From the NCBI GenBank assembly GCA_010206265.1, contig VIQV01000022.1:167-64166 (forward strand): a stretch of 64,000 bases of DNA, given 5' to 3'. Each line of letters begins with the position of its first letter. Within the stretch, counting starts at the first letter, position 1. This document shows, piece after piece, positions 1-6,709 of this stretch. This DNA comes from Lachnospiraceae bacterium MD329. GTDB taxonomy: Bacteria > Bacillota > Clostridia > UBA1381. Under the pieces are notes generated by a model. The model was not told the origin of the DNA. It saw only the letters and a list, made by a program, of their open reading frames with translations, and did not search any database. Both the position numbers and the translations under genes were made by a program.

Positions 1-196
1 CAATATAGAAAATGCGGAGGCAATTCTTGCCAATATAAAGGGCAATTTAGACGCATTGCACGATAATATGTCTGGTTTTGACGTAGTATTGACTTCTATG
101 CAGTCCTTACTCGGAACATTGTCCGACGAGCTTGACGAGGTAAACGGAGTAACGGCAGAAGAGCCGAACGAGGTAGATAGTGAAGCGGAGGAATAG
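1..196 (+). CDS. C-terminal end of a phage structural protein (partial)
   Basis: An open frame enters from the left edge (reading from base 2) and stops at TAG 194-196. The visible 64 residues are helical and acidic, with heptad-like hydrophobic spacing and an EEPNEVDSEAEE tail. This suits the C-terminus of a tail-associated coiled-coil protein. The stop is followed directly by the next phage gene, whose GGAGG ribosome binding site lies inside this frame. The protein cannot be named from this fragment. Confidence 0.6.
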   Translation, partial: NIENAEAILANIKGNLDALHDNMSGFDVVLTSMQSLLGTLSDELDEVNGVTAEEPNEVDSEAEE

Positions 197-199
197 CCT

Positions 200-1603
200 A
201 TGACAATACTTGAAAAGTGGCGGTTTATGATGTTGTCTTTTGCGGATATAAAAGCCGCCGTAATTGAAAAGGGCGGCAATATTTCAGCAGATAAAGGCTA
301 CAACCGTTATGCTAATGCTATACGTCAATTATACAGTGATACATATACTGATGAATACGCATATCCCGAACGCTTGCCGATAGCTATAAGCAACGCAATA
401 AATTATGTGCGTTGGTGTAAAGCTGTAAAAGAACAGATACGGCAAGCCATTATTGCGGGCGGTGTGGAGTGCGGTACAGATGTACCATTGTCAGAGTACG
501 GAAACAAGATACGGGAAATACAGGTGTTGCAGATAATTACAAGTGAAGTAATCGCAGAATATGACACCCCGATAACAGAGCAGTTACAGGCAAGCGGAGG
601 GCAGCCGCCGTATAAATGGAGTTATACAAATTCATCACGTCCGCCGGGTTGTACAATTACGGAGGACGGCATATTATCAGGCACGCCGACAGTAGGTAAT
701 CAGTTGCGATATTTGTATATGCAAGTAACTGACGCAACAGGACGAACGGCAACAAGGCGGATAGGTTTGCGTATTAAATCAAAACTGCTGCATTTCCAAA
801 ATGTCAGCGGCAGTTGTTTTCAATATACGGGAGAGCCTCAACGACTCAGAATTATATGTACAGATAAACCTGACGCGGAATTTAAAGTTGTATATGGTAC
901 AGATAAGACCGAAAGTGTTACCGATTGCGGACAGTATTTAGCGGAAGTCATTCTTACAGGCGAAACTGCAAAAGGCGGTAAATACCGTACAGACTATACC
1001 TCAGTTATACAGATAGACGGTTGGACGCTCGCAGTGAAAGCAGAGAAATCACAGGTATATACATATGACGGAAAGCCCCACGCTTTTGAGTATACAACAA
1101 GCGTTGTACAGGACGGTACGCCTCCGGACGGCGGAACGGTTGCGTATTACAAGCCGTATGTCAACGGCGATAATACTTGGAACGCTGATATGGGCGAATA
1201 TACGACAGAGCCGCCGCCGGAAATGGGAAAATACCGCGTATGCATTAAAGCGACAGGCAAATACGAGCGTGTTACACAATATTATGCAGGTTACAACGAA
1301 TGGTGGGGCGATTTAGAGATTACAGACAGATTGCGGATAATCTCCCCTACAAGGTTAGACACAGCATATAACCGTCCATATCAGTATCAACTGCAAGCAG
1401 GCGGAGGAACGCCACCGTATAAGTGGAAGTGCGAGGCTATGCCGTATTATGGTTTAGATATGACAGAGGACGGCTTAATAAGCGGTACTCCTGATACAAA
1501 GAATATAATGTGCAGTTATCCGAATGGATTGACTGTTACAGACGCAGAGGGAAATACCGTAACACAGCGTTTTGAATTATCTATACACGATTGGGAGGAT
1601 TGA
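200..1603 (+). CDS. Phage tail/adhesin protein with Ig-like (He_PIG-type) domains
   Basis: 467 residues with GGAGG at 187-191 upstream of ATG 200; ATGs at codons 10-11 are possible alternatives. Residues about 12-110 hold two copies of a short helical repeat of the kind seen in phage tail or baseplate proteins (IKAAVIEKGGNIS, then IRQAIIAGGVECG). Two He_PIG-like Ig domains follow at about 113-190 and 385-460, each with the pattern GGxPPYKW...TEDGxxSGTP. Between them is an MBG-like beta region (YTGEPQ, YDGKPHAF). The likely role is host-surface or glycan binding at the virion tip. The structural role is inferred; the Ig-like pattern is visible. Confidence 0.7.
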   Translation: MTILEKWRFMMLSFADIKAAVIEKGGNISADKGYNRYANAIRQLYSDTYTDEYAYPERLPIAISNAINYVRWCKAVKEQIRQAIIAGGVECGTDVPLSEYGNKIREIQVLQIITSEVIAEYDTPITEQLQASGGQPPYKWSYTNSSRPPGCTITEDGILSGTPTVGNQLRYLYMQVTDATGRTATRRIGLRIKSKLLHFQNVSGSCFQYTGEPQRLRIICTDKPDAEFKVVYGTDKTESVTDCGQYLAEVILTGETAKGGKYRTDYTSVIQIDGWTLAVKAEKSQVYTYDGKPHAFEYTTSVVQDGTPPDGGTVAYYKPYVNGDNTWNADMGEYTTEPPPEMGKYRVCIKATGKYERVTQYYAGYNEWWGDLEITDRLRIISPTRLDTAYNRPYQYQLQAGGGTPPYKWKCEAMPYYGLDMTEDGLISGTPDTKNIMCSYPNGLTVTDAEGNTVTQRFELSIHDWED

Positions 1604-1604
1604 T

Positions 1605-2024
1605 ATGGTTAAATATATAAGACTTGCGGTGCTTGGCGCGTTCTTTGCGCCTCAACAGTTGTATTGGGTAATACTTTCGGTGTGTGTTATAGGTGTAATC
1701 GTATCTGTTATAGTGCGTGAAAAATCACATTTTGGAGATTGGCTTGACGCAGAGCAACCGTATAATATGACAGTCGGATATATTGTTGATAACGGTAAAA
1801 CCATTCCGAAAATGGCGTACTATACCGAAAACGGCAAGCGTAAGGTTGTACCGCCCTGTAATACGTCGATAACTTATCGCGGTAATGGTGTGTATGATTT
1901 ATACGTCAGAATACGGCGCAAAGACGGGACGGGTTATGATTACAGCACGGGCGTACTGAAAAAAATATCAGAAACGAAATATAAAACATTAAAGGTGTCT
2001 TGCGGAAGGGAGTGGGTAAGATGA
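1605..2024 (+). CDS. Small phage membrane protein, unknown function
   Basis: 139 residues starting at ATG 1605, with GGGAGG at 1593-1598. A hydrophobic N-terminal stretch (about residues 5-35, including YWVILSVCVIGVIVSVIV) is followed by a soluble region rich in Tyr and basic residues. The stop overlaps the next start (ATGA at 2021-2024), so the two are translationally coupled. I recognise no family. Its place just before the lysis genes suggests a role at the membrane late in infection, which is inference only. Confidence 0.6.
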   Translation: MVKYIRLAVLGAFFAPQQLYWVILSVCVIGVIVSVIVREKSHFGDWLDAEQPYNMTVGYIVDNGKTIPKMAYYTENGKRKVVPPCNTSITYRGNGVYDLYVRIRRKDGTGYDYSTGVLKKISETKYKTLKVSCGREWVR

Positions 2025-2221
2025 TACTTAAAAAGGTTACGGCGATAGCAATACATTTAATACCTATATTTTTATGGTTCTTGCTTGGGATAACAACAGG
2101 AATGACGTGGGAATATTACGTGTTATGCGGTGTGCTGTCTGTCTTTGATATTGTTCATATTTTTGTCCATTCCTCAGAGGCTATACGCTATATAGAACAT
2201 CATACGGAGGAAGTAAGATGA
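2021..2221 (+). CDS. Small two-helix phage membrane protein
   Basis: 66 residues from ATG 2021, with the purine-rich GGAAGGGAG about 10 bases upstream. Two hydrophobic segments (IHLIPIFLWFLLGITTG and VLCGVLSVFDIVHIFV) are separated by a short loop, and the tail is charged and soluble. It overlaps both neighbours by ATGA. A holin-like or accessory lysis role is possible given the position, but a separate clear holin gene follows at 2650. No family was recognised. Confidence 0.6.
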   Translation: MILKKVTAIAIHLIPIFLWFLLGITTGMTWEYYVLCGVLSVFDIVHIFVHSSEAIRYIEHHTEEVR

Positions 2222-2643
2222 TATTGTCGGATATTTTATTAAAAGATATGCCTTGCGTAACACGTGTTCGCGGACACAGTATGCTACCGACATTACAGGA
2301 TAAACGGTATTACTTATATAACCCGTTTGTACGGAACGTAAAACGCGGTGATATTGTAACGGCTGACGCGGATATTGACAATGTTGTCAAGCGTGTTATT
2401 GCTCTGGAGGGGGACAGGGTGATTATATCGCCGTCGGGAGCTGTAACGGTAAACGGCATATTGCTTGACGAGCCGTACATCATACCACAGACACGCAAGG
2501 GAAAGCGGATAGATATGACAGTTCCGAAAGGCTGTATGTGGCTTATGGGAGATAACAGAAACGCAAGCACCGACAGCCGCGATTTTGGAGCGGTGGAACG
2601 GTGGAGAATAAAAGGTAGATTGATTATAAGGAAAGAGAGGTAA
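2218..2643 (+). CDS. Phage-encoded S26 (signal peptidase I-like) protease without membrane anchor
   Basis: 141 residues; GGAGG at 2206-2210 precedes ATG 2218. The S26 boxes are in order: GHSMLPTL with the catalytic Ser near residue 21, VVKRVIALEGD with the catalytic Lys near residue 58, and MGDNRNASTDSR near residue 105. Unlike host LepB/SipS there is no N-terminal membrane helix, and the protein is near the minimal catalytic size. It sits in the late operon between small membrane proteins and the holin, so it may process a phage protein. A virion or prohead processing role is the main alternative. Family assignment is firm; substrate unknown. Confidence 0.85.
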   Translation: MILSDILLKDMPCVTRVRGHSMLPTLQDKRYYLYNPFVRNVKRGDIVTADADIDNVVKRVIALEGDRVIISPSGAVTVNGILLDEPYIIPQTRKGKRIDMTVPKGCMWLMGDNRNASTDSRDFGAVERWRIKGRLIIRKER

Positions 2644-2649
2644 GAAATA

Positions 2650-3147
2650 ATGAATTTATGGGAGATATTGACGATATTTTGGGCTACTGTTGCAAGTAAC
2701 CGATTTATAAAATTAGTGCTTATTGTAGTAATACTTGACACATTGTTGGGGTCAGGCAGAGCAATAAAAGAGAAACAATTTAATTCGTGTTTTGGTATAG
2801 ACGGGGCAATCCGTAAAATTGCAATGGTAATATCCGTTGTGATTTTGGCGGTGATAGATAGGCTGATAGGTTTTAATATGCTGCCGTTTGTACCGGAAGA
2901 AATTCTACAATACATAGGTATTACCAAAATGGGAATGTGTGAGTTTTTCTGTTTGCTCTACATAATGTATGAAGCGGTATCAATACTTAAAAATATGTGT
3001 CTTTGCGGTTTGCCGATACCGCAGAAATTACGAACATTTATTGAAAAATGGCTTAAAATTATGACTTCTGAATTGGACGAAAAACAGACTGATGTTATTA
3101 TAGGAGGCGGAAACGATGAAGATACTACTAATAGCCGGACACGGTGA
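2650..3147 (+). CDS. Phage holin (toxin-secretion/phage-lysis holin family)
   Basis: 165 residues with ATG 2650 after AGAGAGGTAAGAAATA. There are three hydrophobic helices (about residues 20-34, 54-75 and 95-112) and a charged C-terminal tail, as in the Phage_holin_4 family of Firmicutes; DTLLGSGRAIKEK and the central SVVILAVIDRL are typical of it. It would permeabilise the membrane at the end of infection. Its last 32 bases overlap the start of the amidase gene in another frame, which couples the lysis pair. Confidence 0.85.
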   Translation: MNLWEILTIFWATVASNRFIKLVLIVVILDTLLGSGRAIKEKQFNSCFGIDGAIRKIAMVISVVILAVIDRLIGFNMLPFVPEEILQYIGITKMGMCEFFCLLYIMYEAVSILKNMCLCGLPIPQKLRTFIEKWLKIMTSELDEKQTDVIIGGGNDEDTTNSRTR

Positions 3148-4129
3148 CGGTGACAGCGGAGCTTGTGCCAACGGTTATAAAGAAGCGGACTTGACGCGTG
3201 AAGTTGTAAAGCTCCTTGCTGATGAAATGCGGGATATATGCGATGTGACTATTGCAGACACTTCAAAGAATTATTTTGAGTATCTGAAAAAGCATAGTTA
3301 TAATTTCAGACCATATGACTATGTACTTGAAATTCATTTTAATAAGTTTAACGAAGCGGCGAATGGTACAGAAATTTATGTGACAACCTCAGAGCAGGGA
3401 ACGGGCGTTGAAAGTGCAATTGTCAGACAGCTTGAAAATGACATAGGGTTTGTAAACCGTGGTGTTAAACGTACAAACTTTAATGTTATTTCAGCAGCAA
3501 AGCGTCAGGGAGCGTCGGCGGCATTACTTGAAGTATGTTTTATTGACAATGAAGGGGATATATTTACATATCAGGGACGCAAGAAAAGCATTATAACCGC
3601 TATTGCGTCAGGTATTGCGGAGGGTTTCGGTCTGAAAGCTCCGAAGTCAGACCGTCATTGGGCTGAAAAGTATTGCGATAAGCTCGCAAGTCTTGGCTAC
3701 CTTGACAAAGATGTGTGGAAGTATTATGAGTGTGATATGCCTGTATCTCACGGGCTTGCATTGCTTGATAATATTACAGGCGGACGTTGGGGAAGTAATG
3801 AGGCTGACGCGTCTATACATTGGGCGCAGCCTGTTATTATATCTCTATGCGGAAAAGGTGTTATTACGGACAAGCAACAGTATGTTGACCTTATAACGAA
3901 TGACGCGAATATGTCAAATGCGTTGTGCCTTGCACTTATGGACAGCGTGACAGGCGGTATGTGTAAGCGATACAAAGACCGTAAAACAGACCATTGGGCG
4001 CGGAACTGCTTGGATAGCTTATGCGATAAGGCAGTAATATATACACCTGACGCGTGGGTCAATTTTGAGGGCGCGGTTTCATACGGACGTTTTATGGGGC
4101 TTGTATGTAATGCGTTTGGTTTGATGTAA
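3116..4129 (+). CDS. Endolysin: N-acetylmuramoyl-L-alanine amidase with SLH-like repeats
   Basis: 337 residues. The N-terminal 175 residues are an Amidase_3 domain: AGHGDGDSG (zinc His 9), a KEAD Glu near 23, LEIHFN (His near 74) and the catalytic Glu in LLEVCFIDN. The C-terminal half holds three repeats that each begin HWA (near residues 180, 233 and 291) with about 55-residue spacing, matching the start of S-layer homology modules. Such modules bind pyruvylated secondary wall polymer. The same anchor type is used by the host pectinase at 49.7 kb, so the phage probably recognises the same wall polymer. ATG 3116 lies inside the holin frame, with AGGAGG upstream. Confidence 0.9.
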   Translation: MKILLIAGHGDGDSGACANGYKEADLTREVVKLLADEMRDICDVTIADTSKNYFEYLKKHSYNFRPYDYVLEIHFNKFNEAANGTEIYVTTSEQGTGVESAIVRQLENDIGFVNRGVKRTNFNVISAAKRQGASAALLEVCFIDNEGDIFTYQGRKKSIITAIASGIAEGFGLKAPKSDRHWAEKYCDKLASLGYLDKDVWKYYECDMPVSHGLALLDNITGGRWGSNEADASIHWAQPVIISLCGKGVITDKQQYVDLITNDANMSNALCLALMDSVTGGMCKRYKDRKTDHWARNCLDSLCDKAVIYTPDAWVNFEGAVSYGRFMGLVCNAFGLM

Positions 4130-4188
4130 TTCGGAATTATACATCATCTATAACACCTCAATTAAACTGAAAGGTGATGTATAGTTAT

Positions 4189-4677
4189 ATGAATAGTTTT
4201 ATACCGTGGGTTGGTGGCAAAAGAGTTTTAAGAAAACGTATTATAGAAGAATTTCCATCGGAGTTTGATAGATATATTGAAGTGTTCGGCGGTGCGGGTT
4301 GGGTGCTGTTTGGCAGTGATAAACACGCGCCGTTTGAAGTTCTTAACGATATTGACGGCGATTTAATAAATTTATATCGTTGTATCAAATATCACGCTCC
4401 GGCATTAAAGGAAGAATTAAAATATATAATTCATTCGCGCGAAATATTTAAAAGCTATATTTCACAGCTTCACGCAGAGGGCTTAACGGATATTCAACGC
4501 GCGGCAAGGTATTATATAATAATTCGCGGTAGTTTTGGGGCTTGTAAAAAAGATTTTGCGACAGACGTTACAAATTTATCTGGTAAGATTGATTATTTAT
4601 CAGAAATACAAGAAAGACTGCAGAGGGTTGTTATTGAGCACAGCGACTTTGAAAAGCTGATACAGGAAAAGCGATAG
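4189..4677 (+). pseudogene. Truncated Dam-type adenine-N6 methyltransferase (D12 class)
   Basis: The frame opens with the typical MNSFIPWVGGKR and has the SAM-binding motif EVFGGAGWVLFG plus the LNDIDGDLINLYR segment. It then stops after HSDFEKLIQEKR, just before the catalytic DPPY motif and target-recognition half should come; intact relatives are about 100 residues longer. No continuation is visible in other frames, because the terminator begins 12 bases after the stop. ATG 4189 is preferred to GTG 4174 because it matches the family N-terminus. The product should lack methylase activity. The loss may reflect decay or a recombination event at the prophage edge. Confidence 0.8.
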
Positions 4678-4688
4678 AATTATAAAAT

Positions 4689-4718
4689 AACCCACCGGAC
4701 GCTCCGGCGGGTTTGTTA
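4689..4718 (+). terminator. Rho-independent terminator of the prophage late operon
   Basis: An 11-bp stem with one mismatch (4689-4699 pairing 4703-4713, loop CGC) is followed by a short T-rich tract. It lies 12 bases after the methylase stop codon. Confidence 0.75.
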
Positions 4719-4777
4719 TTAGCGTTGAATATTGTACAATCCATATACTATAATTTTATACATATACAAGGACGATA

Positions 4778-4888
4778 ATAAAGAAAAGCCTGCTGAATAA
4801 CAGCAGGCTTCACTAAAGCATTTGAGAACGGCGGGACTTGCCCTCGCTGTTCTTTTTTTATTGTAACATAGTGGTATAATATTGTCAA
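4778..4888 (-). ncRNA. Candidate small RNA with promoter and two hairpins
   Basis: On the minus strand TTGACA (4888-4883), a 17-base spacer and TACAAT (4865-4860) form a good sigma-A promoter. The predicted RNA starts near 4853. It folds a 5' hairpin (GAACAGCG pairing with CGCCGTTC) and then a terminator hairpin with a perfect 10-bp stem (4810-4801 with 4795-4786) and a T-rich tail near 4785-4778, giving about 75 nt. The layout resembles the antitoxin-like RNA at 35160-35251, which also begins with a GAAC...GTTC hairpin. No micro-peptide with a ribosome binding site was found opposite it. Confidence 0.5.
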
Positions 4889-4949
4889 CCACATAATACC
4901 GTACAACTACCGTATAAATGCACACTTGACTTATTACCGTACAAAATAT

Positions 4950-4985
4950 AAAAACCGCTTAAATATAGCATTTAAGCGGTTTTTG
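4950..4985 (-). terminator. Terminator of the tRNA-Pro unit (bidirectional)
   Basis: A perfect 14-bp stem (4951-4964 with 4970-4983, loop ATAGC) has A/T runs on both sides. It lies just downstream of the tRNA-Pro(GGG) gene on the minus strand and could also stop transcripts arriving from the prophage. Confidence 0.8.
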
Positions 4986-4986
4986 A

Positions 4987-5062
4987 TGGTCGGAGTGACA
5001 GGACTTGAACCTGCGGCCCCTTGACCCCCAGTCAAGTGCGCTACCACCTGCGCTACACCCCG
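4987..5062 (-). tRNA. tRNA-Pro (anticodon GGG)
   Basis: On the minus strand the gene runs from CGGGGTG at 5062 to an encoded CCA at 4989-4987. The acceptor stem pairs CGGGGTG with CACTCCG (one G-T pair), the anticodon arm is CTTGA-CTGGGGG-TCAAG, and the T arm contains GGTTCAAGTCC. The anticodon is GGG, reading CCC and CCU. Its 3' end faces the prophage, the orientation usual for phage integration into tRNA genes. Confidence 0.95.
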
Positions 5063-5070
5063 ATATTAGT

Positions 5071-5102
5071 AAAAGCACAACGGGCTTACCGTTGTGCTTT
5101 TT
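5071..5102 (-). terminator. Hairpin terminator between the two tRNA-Pro genes
   Basis: A 12-bp stem (5072-5083 with 5089-5100) has a T-run when read on the minus strand and lies directly after tRNA-Pro(CGG). It may instead be a processing hairpin, because tRNA-Pro(GGG) downstream has no obvious promoter of its own. Confidence 0.6.
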
Positions 5103-5106
5103 AATA

Positions 5107-5183
5107 TGGTCGGGATGACAGGATTTGAACCTGCGGCCCCTACGTCCCGAACGTAGTGCTCTACCAAACTGAGCCACATCCCG
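5107..5183 (-). tRNA. tRNA-Pro (anticodon CGG)
   Basis: On the minus strand the gene runs from CGGGATG at 5183 to an encoded CCA at 5109-5107. The acceptor stem pairs CGGGATG with CATCCCG. The anticodon arm is CTACG-TTCGGGA-CGTAG, so the anticodon is CGG (codon CCG). The T arm contains GGTTCAAATCC. Promoter elements lie 30 bases upstream. Confidence 0.95.
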
Positions 5184-5212
5184 ATTTGTGCTACAACTTA
5201 AACAGCTCTAAT

Positions 5213-5241
5213 ATTATAGCACAAAATTTTTACAAAGTCAA
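5213..5241 (-). promoter_or_regulatory. Promoter of the tRNA-Pro unit
   Basis: Minus-strand TTGACT (5241-5236), 17-base spacer and TATAAT (5218-5213) sit 30 bases before the 5' end of tRNA-Pro(CGG). Confidence 0.75.
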
Positions 5242-5273
5242 TATTTTATGAATAATTTTCTATACAATTTTCA

Positions 5274-5771
5274 TCAGCAGTCTTTTTCATCATATTCTTT
5301 TATCAGAAGTGCGCGTACATAACCGCGGGATTTATCAGTAGAATCTATATAAAAACCGCGGCCGTAATAAAAACGAATAAGTGAAGTTATTTTTGCACCT
5401 GTATGTAAGCGGATTTCACGTACGCCGTTTTTAATCATAATTCTGTCAACCAGATTCATAATTGATTTACCGATACCATTATTCTGACTTGTAACTTTAA
5501 CTGCAAAACGCGACAAATATGCGGTTTTATCAGGGAATACCTCAACACGTACACTGCCCACGGGTTCACCGTCAGACAAAGCAAGAAGTACAACTTTGGT
5601 GTTTATGTCGTTTTTAACGTCATTATAGCTTTCATCAAGTGCGGCAAGGTGTTCCGTGCCTGCCAGTTCACGGTATTTTACAAATGCCTCGCGCGTTATA
5701 TTCATTATTGCAGGAATATCGTCATATGTAGCCTCGCGCACCTGAAATAAGGATTCGTAATATATGTCCAT
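5274..5771 (-). CDS. GNAT-family N-acetyltransferase, last gene of the arg operon
   Basis: 165 residues; ATG 5771 follows AAGGAAGTGGAAGA. The GNAT core is visible: beta4 AYLSRFAVK, then the acetyl-CoA loop QNNGIGKSIM (residues about 97-106), and a C-terminal RFYYGRGFYIDS typical of motif B. It starts 18 bases after argF and has no promoter of its own, so it is co-transcribed with argD-argF. That context raises the possibility of an N-acetylglutamate synthase-like or other arginine-related acetyltransferase. The small size and generic motifs do not prove a substrate. Confidence 0.8.
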   Translation of the reverse strand: MDIYYESLFQVREATYDDIPAIMNITREAFVKYRELAGTEHLAALDESYNDVKNDINTKVVLLALSDGEPVGSVRVEVFPDKTAYLSRFAVKVTSQNNGIGKSIMNLVDRIMIKNGVREIRLHTGAKITSLIRFYYGRGFYIDSTDKSRGYVRALLIKEYDEKDC

Positions 5772-5789
5772 TCTTCCACTTCCTTTTGT

Positions 5790-6707
5790 TTATCCCATCA
5801 GCGTTGCCATAACTGCCTTCTGAGCGTGCAGGCGGTTTTCAGCCTCGTCAAAAATTACGCTATGAGGTCCGTCAATAACGTCTTTTGTAACCTCAAAACC
5901 GCGGTATGCAGGCAAACAATGCATAAATACTGCGTCGTTGTCAGCATTTTTGAATAACTCTTTATTAACCTGATACGGCATAAATATCTTTTGACGTTCA
6001 GCCTTTTCGGATTCCTGCCCCATTGATACCCAAGTATCTGTATATACAACATCTGCATTTTTAATTGCCTCAACAGGGTCTTCTGTCAGAATCAGAGTTC
6101 TTCCGCTTGCTTTAAAATCAGCTTTTGCATTTTCTACAACTTCACTGTTACATTCATATCCTTTAGGCGCTGCAATGGCGCAGTCCATTCCGACTTTTGC
6201 ACAGCCATACATCAGAGAATGTGCCATATTGTTTCCGTCGCCTATATATGCAAGCTTTAAACCTTCAAGCTTACCTTTGTGTTCATATGTCGTCATTAAA
6301 TCTGCAAGTACCTGACAAGGGTGGAGCAGGTCTGTAAGTGCGTTAATTACAGGTATATTTGCCTCCTCCGCAAGTTCAATAACATCACTGTGAGCGTATG
6401 TTCTTATCATAATTCCGTCGAGATAACGTTCCAGAACTTTGGCGGTATCGTGAATAGTTTCTCCGCGTCCGAGCTGAATATCGTTAGAGGAAAGAAACAG
6501 AGGATAACCTCCGAGCTGAGTCATTCCCACCTCAAAAGAAACACGTGTTCTGGTTGATGATTTGGTGAAAATCATACCAAGTGTTTTACCCTTTAAAATA
6601 TGATGTTCTATACCGCTTTTCAATTCTTTTTTTAATTTCAAACCCAATTCCAAAAGTCCCTTAACCTCATCTGAGCTGAGGTCGTGCAAACTGATTAAAT
6701 CTTTCAT
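5790..6707 (-). CDS. argF: Ornithine carbamoyltransferase
   Basis: 305 residues, the usual length. It transfers the carbamoyl group from carbamoyl phosphate to ornithine, giving citrulline in arginine synthesis. The carbamoyl-phosphate site STRTR is at residues 51-55, HPCQ near 131 and the catalytic HCLPA near 263, all intact. GGGAGG of its ribosome binding site lies at the very end of argD, 2 bases separating the genes, so argD-argF is an operon. It is cytosolic. Direction of the reaction is taken as biosynthetic because argD is the partner gene and no arginine deiminase genes are near. Confidence 0.95.
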   Translation of the reverse strand: MKDLISLHDLSSDEVKGLLELGLKLKKELKSGIEHHILKGKTLGMIFTKSSTRTRVSFEVGMTQLGGYPLFLSSNDIQLGRGETIHDTAKVLERYLDGIMIRTYAHSDVIELAEEANIPVINALTDLLHPCQVLADLMTTYEHKGKLEGLKLAYIGDGNNMAHSLMYGCAKVGMDCAIAAPKGYECNSEVVENAKADFKASGRTLILTEDPVEAIKNADVVYTDTWVSMGQESEKAERQKIFMPYQVNKELFKNADNDAVFMHCLPAYRGFEVTKDVIDGPHSVIFDEAENRLHAQKAVMATLMG

Positions 6708-6709
6708 TA

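Larger units (their letters stand above)
1..4718 (+). mobile_element. Right-hand (tail and lysis) end of a prophage
   Basis: Nine consecutive plus-strand genes, mostly joined by ATGA overlaps or tiny gaps, run from tail-associated proteins through a holin and amidase to a Dam-type methylase fragment and a terminator. This is the usual order at the late/lysis end of a temperate phage of Clostridia. Integrase, capsid and packaging genes would lie to the left, outside the window. The right boundary is set here at the terminator at 4689-4718; it could extend to the tRNA-Pro 3' end at 4987, a plausible attachment site. No attachment repeat can be shown because the left end is not visible. Confidence 0.85.
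4678..4986. other. Prophage-to-tRNA junction without a long gene
   Basis: This 309-base stretch contains the prophage terminator, a candidate minus-strand small RNA (4778-4853) with a consensus promoter, a weak plus-strand promoter-like pair (TTGAAT 4725-4730, TATAAT 4749-4754) and the tRNA terminator at 4950-4985. A 68-codon minus-strand frame covers much of it but looks non-coding. The attachment site, if tRNA-linked, should be at its right edge. Confidence 0.6.

Noticed and set aside
3693-4062. Frames overlapping the endolysin C-terminal half on both strands
   Set aside because: They are side-products of the repeat-coding sequence; the endolysin frame has the recognisable SLH-like repeats.
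4719-4925. 68-codon minus-strand frame at the prophage edge
   Set aside because: It covers two terminator hairpins and a promoter, has no ribosome binding site and an unlikely composition (many Cys/Tyr). A small RNA explains the region better.
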